NCBI GenBank assembly: GCA_041750975.1
Contig: JBGSYN010000198.1
Span: forward strand, 1 to 12,635
Reading direction: 5' to 3'
Origin: JBGSYN01 sp041750975
Lineage (GTDB): Bacteria; Pseudomonadota; Alphaproteobacteria; Geminicoccales; Geminicoccaceae
DNA length: 12,635 nucleotides
The notes below the pieces were generated by a model, which was given only the letters and a program-made list of their open reading frames with translations, was not told where the DNA came from and searched no databases. A program made the position numbers and the translations under genes. Positions 7,629 to 12,635 of this stretch are shown piece after piece (within the stretch, counting starts at the first letter, position 1; each line of letters begins with the position of its first letter).

Positions 7629-8522
7629 GTGACCGCCCCTGCGGTCTCGCTGGCGGGTGAGGCGCGCCTGCTGCCGGGCATCCTCCTGGCGCTGACGGGA
7701 GCGCTGTTCTTCACGGTGATGGACACCTTCGTCAAAATCACCAGCGAGCGCCTGCCGACCCCTGTCATTCTATTTTTCGTCTTCATGATCAGCGCCCTCG
7801 TGCCGCTTTCATGGTGCGCCGCCAGCCGCCGGCTGCAGGCGTTGCGCAGCCGCAAGCCCTGGGTCCAGCTGATCCGCGGCATCGCCATGTTGTTGGGTTC
7901 CACGTTCTTTTTCTATGCGCTCTCGGTGATGTCGCTGGCGGACGCGTATGCGCTGCTCTTCACCCAGCCGCTGCTGATCACCGTGCTCTCGATTCCGATG
8001 CTGGGCGAACGGGTCGGCTGGCGGCGCTGGGCCGCCGTCGCTGTGGGTTTCGTCGGTGTCTTGATCATGCTGCGGCCGGGTGCCGGACTGATCGAGCCCG
8101 CCGCCATCGCGGTTCTGGGCTGCTCTCTCCTTTGGGGTTTCGGCTTTCTGATCGTGCGCAAATATGGTGCGGTCGAAACCGGCGAGAGTTTCGTCGTCTT
8201 CGGCAATCTGATCGTCGCCCTGGGGATCGCCCCGCTTGCCATCTGGTTCTGGGTCCAGCCTTCGGGCATCGAATGGCTCTACCTGGTCCTTGCCGGCCTG
8301 CTTGCGGGTGTCGCTACACTGACGCTGACAACCGCCTATCGTCGCGCACCGGCCGCGGTCGTGGCCCCATTTCAATATACCCAATTGCCGATCGGCATGG
8401 TCATCGGCTTTTTCGTCTTCGGCGATCTGCCCGAGACCGCGGTCCTCGTCGGCGCCGGCATCATCATCGCCAGCGGCTTGTATATCCTGCATCGCGAAAC
8501 CAGGGTGGAGCGAGCAGTCTAA
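7629..8522 (+). CDS. EamA/DMT-superfamily permease
   Basis: This 297-residue inner-membrane protein shows about ten hydrophobic helices arranged as two EamA repeats (roughly 14-146 and 155-290). Each repeat ends with the family's typical pair of helices. In repeat 1 this is FTQPLLITVLSIPMLGE, then RRWAAVAVGFVGVLIMLRPG. In repeat 2 it is FQYTQLPIGMVIGFFVFGD, then a final helix ending ASGLYILHRE. DMT permeases mostly export amino acids, metabolites or drugs; the substrate cannot be told from sequence. The start is GTG, 12 bp after the VOC stop, and no Shine-Dalgarno sequence is visible, so it may depend on re-initiation from the upstream gene. The last two bases of TAA (with the preceding T) are shared with the stop codon of the convergent amidase gene. 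Confidence 0.92.
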   Translation: MTAPAVSLAGEARLLPGILLALTGALFFTVMDTFVKITSERLPTPVILFFVFMISALVPLSWCAASRRLQALRSRKPWVQLIRGIAMLLGSTFFFYALSVMSLADAYALLFTQPLLITVLSIPMLGERVGWRRWAAVAVGFVGVLIMLRPGAGLIEPAAIAVLGCSLLWGFGFLIVRKYGAVETGESFVVFGNLIVALGIAPLAIWFWVQPSGIEWLYLVLAGLLAGVATLTLTTAYRRAPAAVVAPFQYTQLPIGMVIGFFVFGDLPETAVLVGAGIIIASGLYILHRETRVERAV

Positions 8523-9913
8523 GCTTCCCGCGCGGCGCGCGGCTGGTCGGCCATCGGTTGCGGCGACGCCGCCTCGAAGGCCCGCGCGGCTCGCAGCACG
8601 CGGCCGTCTTCATGCAGCGGGCCGACGATCTGCAAGCCGATCGGCAAACCTTCTCGATCGAAGCCGCAAGGCACCGAGACCGCCGGCTGACGGGTCAGGT
8701 TGAAGGGGTTCGAGAAGGGCGCCCAGTCGATCCAGCGCGGATAGCGTGTCCGATCCGGCACCTCGAGCCCGGCCTCGAAGGCGGTAAGCGGCAGGGTCGG
8801 CGTCACGAGCAGGTCATATCCGTCGAAGAATTCCTGCATCCGGATGGCCAGCGCCCGGCGTTCGGCTTGGACTTCGAAGAGGCCGGCCGCATCGAGCCTG
8901 GAGCCTTCCTCGGCGATCTCGATCAGGCCCGGATCGAGCATGTGGCGCTGCGCCTCGCTCAAGGCCCGGACCATGTGGGCGGCCATCGGAAACCAGGTCC
9001 GCGCGAAAAGATCCCGCGTTGAAGCGAAGGGGGTGGCAATCTCGTCGACTGTTGCCCCGAGGTCTCGAAGCACCGAAAGGGCACGATCGAAGGCGGCGCT
9101 AATATCGGGCATAACCTCCGTTTGACCGAGATCGACACTGGCGGCGATCCGCATGCCGGCCACACCACCCTTGAGCCCCAGGCGCCAGTCGCGCGGCGCC
9201 ATCGGCAGGGCTTCCGGATCGCGTGGATCGAACGCCGACATCACGGTGAGCATCAAGGCCGCATCTTCCACCGTCCGGGTCATGGGGCCGATATGCGCCA
9301 CGGGCCCGAACGGGCTCACCGGCCAGGCCGGCACCCGTCCGTAGCTCCCTTTGAAGCCCACGATGCCGCAAAAGCCCGCCGGGATGCGGATCGACCCGCC
9401 CCCATCCGTGCCGATATGCAACGCTCCCATGCCGAGCGCCGCTGCGGCCGCAGCACCGCCCGACGAGCCGCCGGCGGTGCGGCTGGTATTCCAGGGATTG
9501 CGCGCGATCTGACCGAACGGATTGTCCGTGACCGCCTTCCAGCCGAACTCGGGCGTCGTCGTCTTGCCGAGAAAAACAGCACCGTGCTTGCGCAGCCGTG
9601 CCACCGAAGGCGCGTCATCCGCCGCCGGCTCATCCGACGAGGTCAGGCTGCCGCGCCGGGTCGGCCAGCCCTTGGCCAACAGGATGTCCTTGATCGTGGC
9701 TGGCACACCGTCGACCAGCCCCCTGGGCTCGCCCCTGGCCCATCGCGTCTCGGATGCGCGAGCGGCCGCCAGCGCTGCCTCAGGATCGACCAGCACGAAC
9801 GCGCCGACCGCCTCGCCATAGGCCTCGATGCGCCCAAGACAAGCTTCGGTTACCTCGACCGGCGACAGCCGCCCGGCCCGGTAGGCCCGCACCAACTCGC
9901 TCGCCGGCAGCAT
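8519..9913 (-). CDS. Amidase-signature-family hydrolase
   Basis: This 464-residue cytosolic protein carries the complete Ser-cisSer-Lys triad. Lys75 is in GVPATIKDILLAKG, Ser150 in TAGGSSGG, and Ser174 in GTDGGGSIRIPAG. The spacings (75 and 24) equal those of the fatty acid amide hydrolase triad Lys142/Ser217/Ser241. The family hydrolyses amides, including aryl-acyl amides and carbamoyl compounds. GatA is also a member, but no gatB/gatC neighbour supports that role, so the substrate is open. The ATG at 9913 has no ribosome site near it. Upstream, AAGGAGAG (9947-9940) is ideally placed for an ATT codon at 9934 that would add seven residues (STIDPAM...); see findings. The gene converges on the permease and overlaps its stop. 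Confidence 0.93.
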   Translation of the reverse strand: MLPASELVRAYRAGRLSPVEVTEACLGRIEAYGEAVGAFVLVDPEAALAAARASETRWARGEPRGLVDGVPATIKDILLAKGWPTRRGSLTSSDEPAADDAPSVARLRKHGAVFLGKTTTPEFGWKAVTDNPFGQIARNPWNTSRTAGGSSGGAAAAAALGMGALHIGTDGGGSIRIPAGFCGIVGFKGSYGRVPAWPVSPFGPVAHIGPMTRTVEDAALMLTVMSAFDPRDPEALPMAPRDWRLGLKGGVAGMRIAASVDLGQTEVMPDISAAFDRALSVLRDLGATVDEIATPFASTRDLFARTWFPMAAHMVRALSEAQRHMLDPGLIEIAEEGSRLDAAGLFEVQAERRALAIRMQEFFDGYDLLVTPTLPLTAFEAGLEVPDRTRYPRWIDWAPFSNPFNLTRQPAVSVPCGFDREGLPIGLQIVGPLHEDGRVLRAARAFEAASPQPMADQPRAAREA

Positions 9914-9939
9914 CGCCGGATCAATCGTCGAAATCGCCT

Positions 9940-9947
9940 CTCTCCTT
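9940..9947 (-). promoter_or_regulatory. Strong Shine-Dalgarno sequence upstream of the amidase gene
   Basis: AAGGAGAG on the minus strand lies 26 bases before the ATG at 9913 but only 5 bases before an in-frame ATT at 9934. An in-frame TGA (9949-9947) overlaps it, so the ATT is the only plausible start matched to this site. This suggests a non-standard start codon or a former ATG. Confidence 0.55.
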
Positions 9948-10001
9948 CAAGATCGCCCCTCCCGCAAGATCGTCGCTCTCGCCAGATCAGATGGCCAATC
10001 T

Positions 10002-10223
10002 AAGGCCCAACCCGAACTGCTCGACCAGCGCCGGCCCCCAATGCAATGACTGGGCGTCGAGCCCGCCTTCGGCACCCTCAAACGCTGGCTGCATGGCGGC
10101 CGCTTCCTCATGAAAGGCCGCGCCAAGGCCAATATCGAGCTCAACCTCATCACCCTGGCCTGCAACCTCAAGCGCATGATCAACCACCACGGCGCCGGCA
10201 AGATGCTCGCCGCCATCGCTTGA
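10002..10223 (+). pseudogene. C-terminal remnant of a DDE transposase (IS1182/IS5-like)
   Basis: From 10050 the plus strand reads LGVEPAFGTLKRWLHGG, then RFLMKGRAKANIELNLITLA and CNLKRMINHHGAGKMLAAIA, ending at TGA 10221-10223. This is the C-terminal helix region of IS4/IS5-superfamily transposases, with the catalytic Glu and the E-(6)-K spacing in VEPAFGTLK. The same frame upstream (from 10002, KAQPELLDQRRPPMQ) looks like continuing transposase sequence but is cut by TGA at 10047-10049. That TGA sits where the R-(3)-E motif would have Arg. No start codon, DDE Asp residues or left end remain. It is a relic about 74 codons long that ends some 100 bp from the split repeat. The family assignment between IS1182 and IS5 is uncertain. 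Confidence 0.7.
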
Positions 10224-10323
10224 CAAAACAGCCAAGCGTTAATCACAGCTCAGCCGACGACCGCTGCCGCCTTCTCTCGATCACCCCGACGCCAAACACT
10301 CTTCTCACACAGCCTGGCGTCCG

Positions 10324-10344
10324 GCCTTTCGCAGAACTTTTGCA
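10324..10344 (+). repeat. Left half of a 32-bp repeat split by the IS110-family element
   Basis: These 21 bases (GCCTTTCGCAGA, A, CTTTTGCA) match 11571-11591 at 20 of 21 positions. The remaining 11 bases of the unit resume on the far side of the element (11434-11444). The final CA is the candidate core that also appears at 11432-11433. Confidence 0.85.
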
Positions 10345-10347
10345 TCT

Positions 10348-10358
10348 GTGGACGCCCC
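10348..10358 (+). repeat. Subterminal inverted repeat of the IS element (transposase-downstream end)
   Basis: GTGGACGCCCC is the exact reverse complement of 11416-11426 and starts three bases inside the inferred end of the element. Confidence 0.75.
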
Positions 10359-10359
10359 G

Positions 10360-10620
10360 TTGGATGCAAGCGATTTTTGGATTGTGTGCGCGTCGTCGGG
10401 TGCTGACATCTGTCCGGCCTCTAGTGCAACCGTTAAGTGTCGCGGGCCCGTAGGGGAGTTCGCGGATCGACTCCAAATCACGAAACGCGTGCTCTTGACA
10501 CTGTGCAAAAACCTCGCTGGTCGATCCCGTCTCACGACTGTCGCGCCTTACCGTCCATTCGACCGTCCGACATCCTCGGCAGCCTCTGACCGCGCCGCTG
10601 TACGTATCCCATGAGTCAGT
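10360..10620 (-). ncRNA. Candidate bridge RNA region of the IS element
   Basis: This non-coding stretch lies between the dead transposase and the element's end. Read on the minus strand, GGATCGAC (10527-10520) pairs perfectly with GTCGATCC (10471-10464). The enclosed 48 bases hold, on the 5' side, GGUUUUUGCACAG, which contains the left target half TTTTGCA. On the 3' side they hold GCGUUUCGUGAU, which contains TTCGTG, the complement of the right target half CACGAA. A small hairpin (GUGU-CAAGA-GCAC) lies between them. Farther 3', a seven-pair stem with one mismatch (10432-10426 with 10403-10397) encloses ACAGAUG, complementary to the element end CATCTGT that includes the CA core. This is the order of a target-binding loop followed by a donor-binding loop. 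RNA ends are unknown, and a left donor guide was not found. Confidence 0.55.
10464..10527 (-). ncRNA. Putative target-binding stem-loop of the bridge RNA
   Basis: The stem has eight Watson-Crick pairs (10464-10471 with 10520-10527). Its internal loop carries sequence identical to the left target flank on the 5' side (10511-10504, UUUUUGCA) and complementary to the right target flank on the 3' side (UUCGUG, near 10478-10484). Both matches include the CA core of the split repeat. See the bridge-RNA finding. Confidence 0.55.
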
Positions 10621-10668
10621 GCACCTTTGGCGCAATCGAAGCTGGATGCTTCGCTTGCGTCGGTGCAC
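10619..10668. repeat. 50-bp imperfect palindrome at the 3' limit of transposase homology
   Basis: Outer arms are GTGCAC at 10619-10624 and 10663-10668. Inner arms are CGCAATCGAAGC (10631-10642) and GCTTCGCTTGCG (10648-10659), pairing at 11 of 12 positions around a TGGAT loop. Transposase similarity stops at its right edge. It could be the first stem of the bridge RNA or a separate inserted palindrome. Confidence 0.6.
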
Positions 10669-10669
10669 T

Positions 10670-11350
10670 AGTTCGACAGTCACCAGCATCCGCGGCTTGC
10701 ATTCGAGCATCCGCGCCAGCCTGGATCCTGCACGAGTAGCCCGCCGGGCGGCCGGTCGCACCACCGCGCTGGCGCCGATAATAAGCAGTCGCCGCAAGGT
10801 TCGCTCCCCCATCATCGAGGTCGCGCCGGGCTTCTGCTGGCCGCCGGTCGACCGTTGCCGTGGCGTCAGGCCGAGTGCCGAGATGGGCGGGGCCTTGCGC
10901 GACGACCCGTTCATATTCCGTCAGATGGCCGCGCCGAGCATTGATGATCTGGGTGCGTTGCCGCACCAGCAAATCCCGAGCCCGAAAGACGACAGCGCTC
11001 GCCTGGGCCGCTTCGTTCTTGATCGCGAAAAAGCGCAACGTCGGCCGTTGCGCCGCCTCGCAGATGGCCTCCGCATCGGCAGCATCGTTTTTCTGGCGCT
11101 TCACGAACGGCTTGACATAAGCCGGCGCAATCAGCCGAACCCTATGCCCGAGTTCGCCGATTTCGCGAGCCCAGTAATGGGCGCCCCCACAGGCTTCCAT
11201 GGCGACCAGGCACGGCGGCTCGGCCGCGAAGAACTCCAGCACGTGCTCACGCCGCAGCCGTTTGTCAAACGCTACATTGCCAGAAGCATCCGCCCCGTGG
11301 GCTTGGAAAACATTCTTCGCCAGATCCAGACCAATTATGCTAACCTTCAT
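10670..11350 (-). pseudogene. IS110-family DEDD transposase, internally deleted and frameshifted
   Basis: The first frame (ATG at 11350) encodes the RuvC-like DEDD domain: Asp9 in IIGLDLAKNVFQ, Glu52 in VAMEACGGAHYW, Asp89 and Asp92 in KNDAADAEAI, continuing to RGHLTEYERVVAQGPAHLG (about residue 158). The C-terminal domain then resumes in another frame at about 10878: ALGLTPRQRSTGGQQKPG, with the conserved Ser of the STGG motif, on through RTLRRLLIIGASAVVR to KPRMLVTVEL at 10670. Intact relatives have roughly 80-90 residues between these points, including a helix-hairpin-helix (PGIGP-like) segment, which is missing here. The junction lies in GCCGAG-T-GCCGAG (10870-10882), a short repeat that may have mediated the deletion. 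The usual final segment (ALANKMAR...) is missing too. The first frame continues as nonsense to a TGA at 10616-10618. Confidence 0.88.
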
Positions 11351-11415
11351 CGCGGACGCCTACTCTTGCGTGGACCGTCAATAACACCACCATTTTGGCA
11401 CAATGATGCCGCCGA

Positions 11416-11426
11416 GGGGCGTCCAC
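11416..11426 (-). repeat. Subterminal inverted repeat of the IS element (transposase-upstream end)
   Basis: GGGGCGTCCAC on the plus strand is the exact reverse complement of 10348-10358, five bases inside the inferred end. On the minus strand its GTGGACGCC could also pair with GTCCAC (11375-11370) or GGCGTCC (11360-11354) in the transposase leader, two mutually exclusive folds. Confidence 0.75.
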
Positions 11427-11431
11427 CCCAT

Positions 11432-11444
11432 CACGAACGGATTA
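11432..11444 (+). repeat. Right half of the split 32-bp repeat (with CA core)
   Basis: CACGAACGGATTA matches the end of the intact copy (11590-11602) at 12 of 13 positions. Its CA duplicates the CA at 10343-10344, as expected for the short core left by IS110-family insertion. Confidence 0.8.
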
Positions 11445-11477
11445 TTTTAGTGGCCGAATGCCAAAAATAGGAAAATA

Positions 11478-11503
11478 CACGAACGAATTAATTCGAACGA
11501 TTA
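11478..11503 (+). repeat. Additional copies of the CGAACG(A)ATTA motif around a 12-base palindrome
   Basis: CACGAACGAATTA (11478-11490) is identical to 11590-11602. CGAACGATTA (11494-11503) is a one-base-shorter variant. The perfect palindrome CGAATTAATTCG (11484-11495) joins them. This AT-rich segment contrasts with its surroundings. Its role is unknown. Confidence 0.6.
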
Positions 11504-11552
11504 TAGTAGTTGGCGGGCTCACCTGACACCGAACTGGAATACCGCGGAGTGC

Positions 11553-11579
11553 GCGAGAGGCGTTCGCAACGCCTTTCGC
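11553..11579 (+). other. Strong hairpin overlapping the intact repeat copy
   Basis: GCGAGAGGCGTT-CGC-AACGCCTTTCGC forms twelve pairs (one G-T, on the plus-strand RNA) around a three-base loop. No adjacent T-tract follows in either direction, so an intrinsic terminator is doubtful. Its right arm is the first nine bases of the intact 32-bp repeat. The split copy lacks the matching left arm. Confidence 0.55.
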
Positions 11580-11602
11580 AGACCTTTTGCACGAACGAAT
11601 TA
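11571..11602 (+). repeat. Intact copy of the 32-bp repeat (unoccupied IS target)
   Basis: This copy shows the undisturbed sequence across the insertion point: ...CTTTTGCA followed directly by CGAACGAATTA. It matches the rejoined split copy at 30 of 32 positions. It lies between the IS element and the metalloprotease gene. Confidence 0.85.
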
Positions 11603-11615
11603 GCGAAGAGGACTA

Positions 11616-12392
11616 CTAGCCCATTTCCTGGATTTCGGCTTTGAGGGCGTCGATGCGGGCCTGGTCGGCGGGGTGGGTGGAGAGCCAGGCGGGGAGGCCG
11701 CCCTGGACGCTCTTGGCCTGCATCATGTTCTGCCAGAACTCGACGGCGGCGTGGGGATCGTAGCCAGCCTCGACCATGTAGCGGAGGCCGACCGTGTCCG
11801 CCTCGCTTTCCTGGGTGCGGCCGAACGGGCGGGCGACGCCGAACTCCGCACCCGCGCCGATCAGGGCGTTGGCGATCTGCTGGGTCATGGGGCTGTCGCC
11901 GCCGAGGACGCCGGCGAGGACCGAGGCGCCGATATCGGTGGCGGTGCTGGTGCCGATGCGCTGTTGGACGTGATCTTCGGTGACGTGGGCGATTTCGTGG
12001 GCGATGACGGCGGCGAGCTGGTCGTCGCTCTCGGCAATGTCGATGAGCCCGGTATAGACGCCGACATGGCCGCCGGGGAGGGCGAAGGCGTTGATCTGGT
12101 CGTTCTCGAAGACGATGAATTCCCAGTCCTCGACCGGGATCTCGCTGTCGCTGGCGTCGACGATGCGCCGGCCGATCGTCTGGATCCGCTGCTGCGCCTG
12201 CCGGTCGTTCGAGATCTTTTCCTGCTGCTTGATCTGCTCGAAGGTTTTGTCGCCGAGGGCCGCGACCTGCTCGTCATCGGCGAGGAGGCCAATGAGGTCG
12301 CCGAGCTGGGCCTGGCCGGGCGTGCTCCAGCCGAGGCCGAGGGCGACGATTACCGTGCCGAGGAAGGCGGTCCATGGGTAGGAAATGCTCAT
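11616..12392 (-). CDS. M48-family zinc metalloprotease (BepA/Oma1/LoiP type), exported
   Basis: This 258-residue protein has the zinc motif HEIAH (His132, Glu133, His136). A third ligand, Glu197, lies in RTQESEADTVGLRYM, and the loop STHPADQARIDAL carries His240. The distance from the second His to the Glu (61) equals that in E. coli BepA (His140 to Glu201). His240 corresponds to the BepA switch His246. The hydrophobic N-terminus (about 8-27, ending PGQA) looks like a signal peptide but lacks basic n-region residues. There is no lipobox Cys, so a soluble or membrane-tethered periplasmic protease is likely. Such enzymes degrade misfolded outer-membrane proteins. It ends after the catalytic domain, without the BepA TPR domain. 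AAGGGATC precedes the ATG. Codons are strongly C-ending (GCC, CTC, ATC), more so than in neighbouring genes. Confidence 0.93.
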   Translation of the reverse strand: MSISYPWTAFLGTVIVALGLGWSTPGQAQLGDLIGLLADDEQVAALGDKTFEQIKQQEKISNDRQAQQRIQTIGRRIVDASDSEIPVEDWEFIVFENDQINAFALPGGHVGVYTGLIDIAESDDQLAAVIAHEIAHVTEDHVQQRIGTSTATDIGASVLAGVLGGDSPMTQQIANALIGAGAEFGVARPFGRTQESEADTVGLRYMVEAGYDPHAAVEFWQNMMQAKSVQGGLPAWLSTHPADQARIDALKAEIQEMG

Positions 12393-12478
12393 CAGCGATC
12401 CCTTGTCTGCCCAGCTTCATCCGTTTGCGGGACCAACACGGTAGGGGGGTGAATGTTCCCTGATATAGGCGAGGGGGG

Positions 12479-12635
12479 TCAGGCGGCGAGCAGGCTTTCG
12501 GCGCGGGCGCTGGCCTGATCGCAGCGCCGGCGGTCGCCCTGGCCCTTGAAGGCGCGGGCGACATAGCGCCAGTTTTGCGGGCTCGAGGGTTTGAGAGCGC
12601 AGCGCTCATTGGCAAGCGCCAGGGCCAGCTCGAAC
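12479..12635 (-). CDS. TPR-like protein, C-terminal fragment
   Basis: The last 51 codons of a gene cut by the right edge end at TGA 12481-12479. They read FELALALANERCALKPSS, then PQNWRYVARAFKGQGD and RRRCDQASARAESLLAA. The pattern of a helix, Lys-Pro-Ser-Ser-Pro-x-Asn-Trp, a second helix and Gly-Gln-Gly-Asp is that of a tetratricopeptide repeat hairpin with a capping helix. The gene ends 86 bp upstream of the M48 protease and has the same strand and C-ending codon style, so they may share a transcript. It could be the tail of a TPR-bearing M48 peptidase or an unrelated TPR protein. The fragment is too short to decide. Confidence 0.6.
   Translation of the reverse strand, partial: FELALALANERCALKPSSPQNWRYVARAFKGQGDRRRCDQASARAESLLAA

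Larger units (their letters stand above)
10345..11431 (-). mobile_element. IS110-family (IS1111-type) insertion sequence with a defective transposase
   Basis: The element is 1087 bp, shorter than the roughly 1.3-1.5 kb usual in the family. Its limits come from the interrupted 32-bp repeat: outside sequence ends ...CTTTTGCA at 10344 and resumes CACGAACGG at 11432, leaving a CA on each side. Eleven-base inverted repeats lie 3 and 5 bases in from the ends, the subterminal arrangement that marks the IS1111 subgroup. It contains a broken DEDD transposase gene and about 270 bp of non-coding DNA downstream of it, where IS1111-type elements encode their bridge RNA. The element cannot be autonomous. 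It could only move if an intact relative supplied the recombinase. Confidence 0.85.

Noticed and set aside
10250..10345. Small minus-strand ORF of 31 codons starting in the repeat
   Set aside because: It has no ribosome site and a low-complexity basic product, and it begins inside the IS target repeat.
10619..10668. Integron attC site
   Set aside because: The palindrome lacks the R-type core GTTRRRY at its ends, and no integrase or cassette-like gene is present.
10243..10914. A 223-codon minus-strand gene in its own right
   Set aside because: Residues 13-82 are the frameshifted C-terminal domain of the IS110 transposase, and the rest reads through the non-coding end of the element. It is part of the pseudogene, not a separate gene.
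11553..11579. Intrinsic terminator of the metalloprotease gene
   Set aside because: On the minus strand the hairpin is not followed by a T-tract, and one pair becomes a C-A mismatch in that RNA.
11432..11602. CRISPR array from the repeated CACGAACGRATTA motif
   Set aside because: The copies are only 13 bases, irregularly spaced and partly overlapping, with no cas genes in the window.

Overview
The window is a GC-rich stretch of bacterial chromosome. It probably comes from an alphaproteobacterium, judged from codon use, the type of malate synthase G, and an IS110/IS1111-type element of the kind common in Rhodospirillales and Rhizobiales. This placement is inferred from style, because no rRNA or other phylogenetic marker is present. 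I see no tRNA, rRNA or CRISPR array.

Left block (1-4867, all on the minus strand). In transcription order it holds an unrecognised protein with a helix-turn-helix-like N-terminus, malate synthase G (glcB), a GNAT acetyltransferase starting at TTG, a class A FAD monooxygenase, and the first 30 codons of an enolase-superfamily (mandelate racemase-like) protein. From glcB onward the genes are 8-19 bp apart, so they are probably co-transcribed.

Middle block (5031-8522, plus strand). A glutathione S-transferase diverges from the left block across an AT-rich spacer and is followed by two hairpins. Then come glycerol kinase (glpK), a VOC-fold protein whose ATG overlaps the glpK stop, and an EamA/DMT permease. 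The permease converges on a minus-strand amidase, and the two stop codons share bases.

Insertion-sequence graveyard (about 10000-11605). A C-terminal remnant of a DDE transposase lies beside a 1087-bp IS110-family element with subterminal inverted repeats (IS1111 type). Its transposase is dead: a deletion joined the DEDD domain to the C-terminal Ser domain out of frame, and the C-terminus is also lost. The element has split a 32-bp repeat whose intact sister lies about 130 bp beyond the right end of the element, so the empty site and the CA core can be read directly. Downstream of the dead transposase is a stem-loop whose two loop sides carry short matches to the left and right halves of that target, in the order expected for the target-binding loop of a bridge RNA. 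A second loop matches the element's own end. This is the most interesting observation in the window.

Right block (11616-12635, minus strand). A secreted M48 metalloprotease of the BepA/Oma1 type lies downstream of the C-terminal end of a TPR-like protein that is cut by the window edge.
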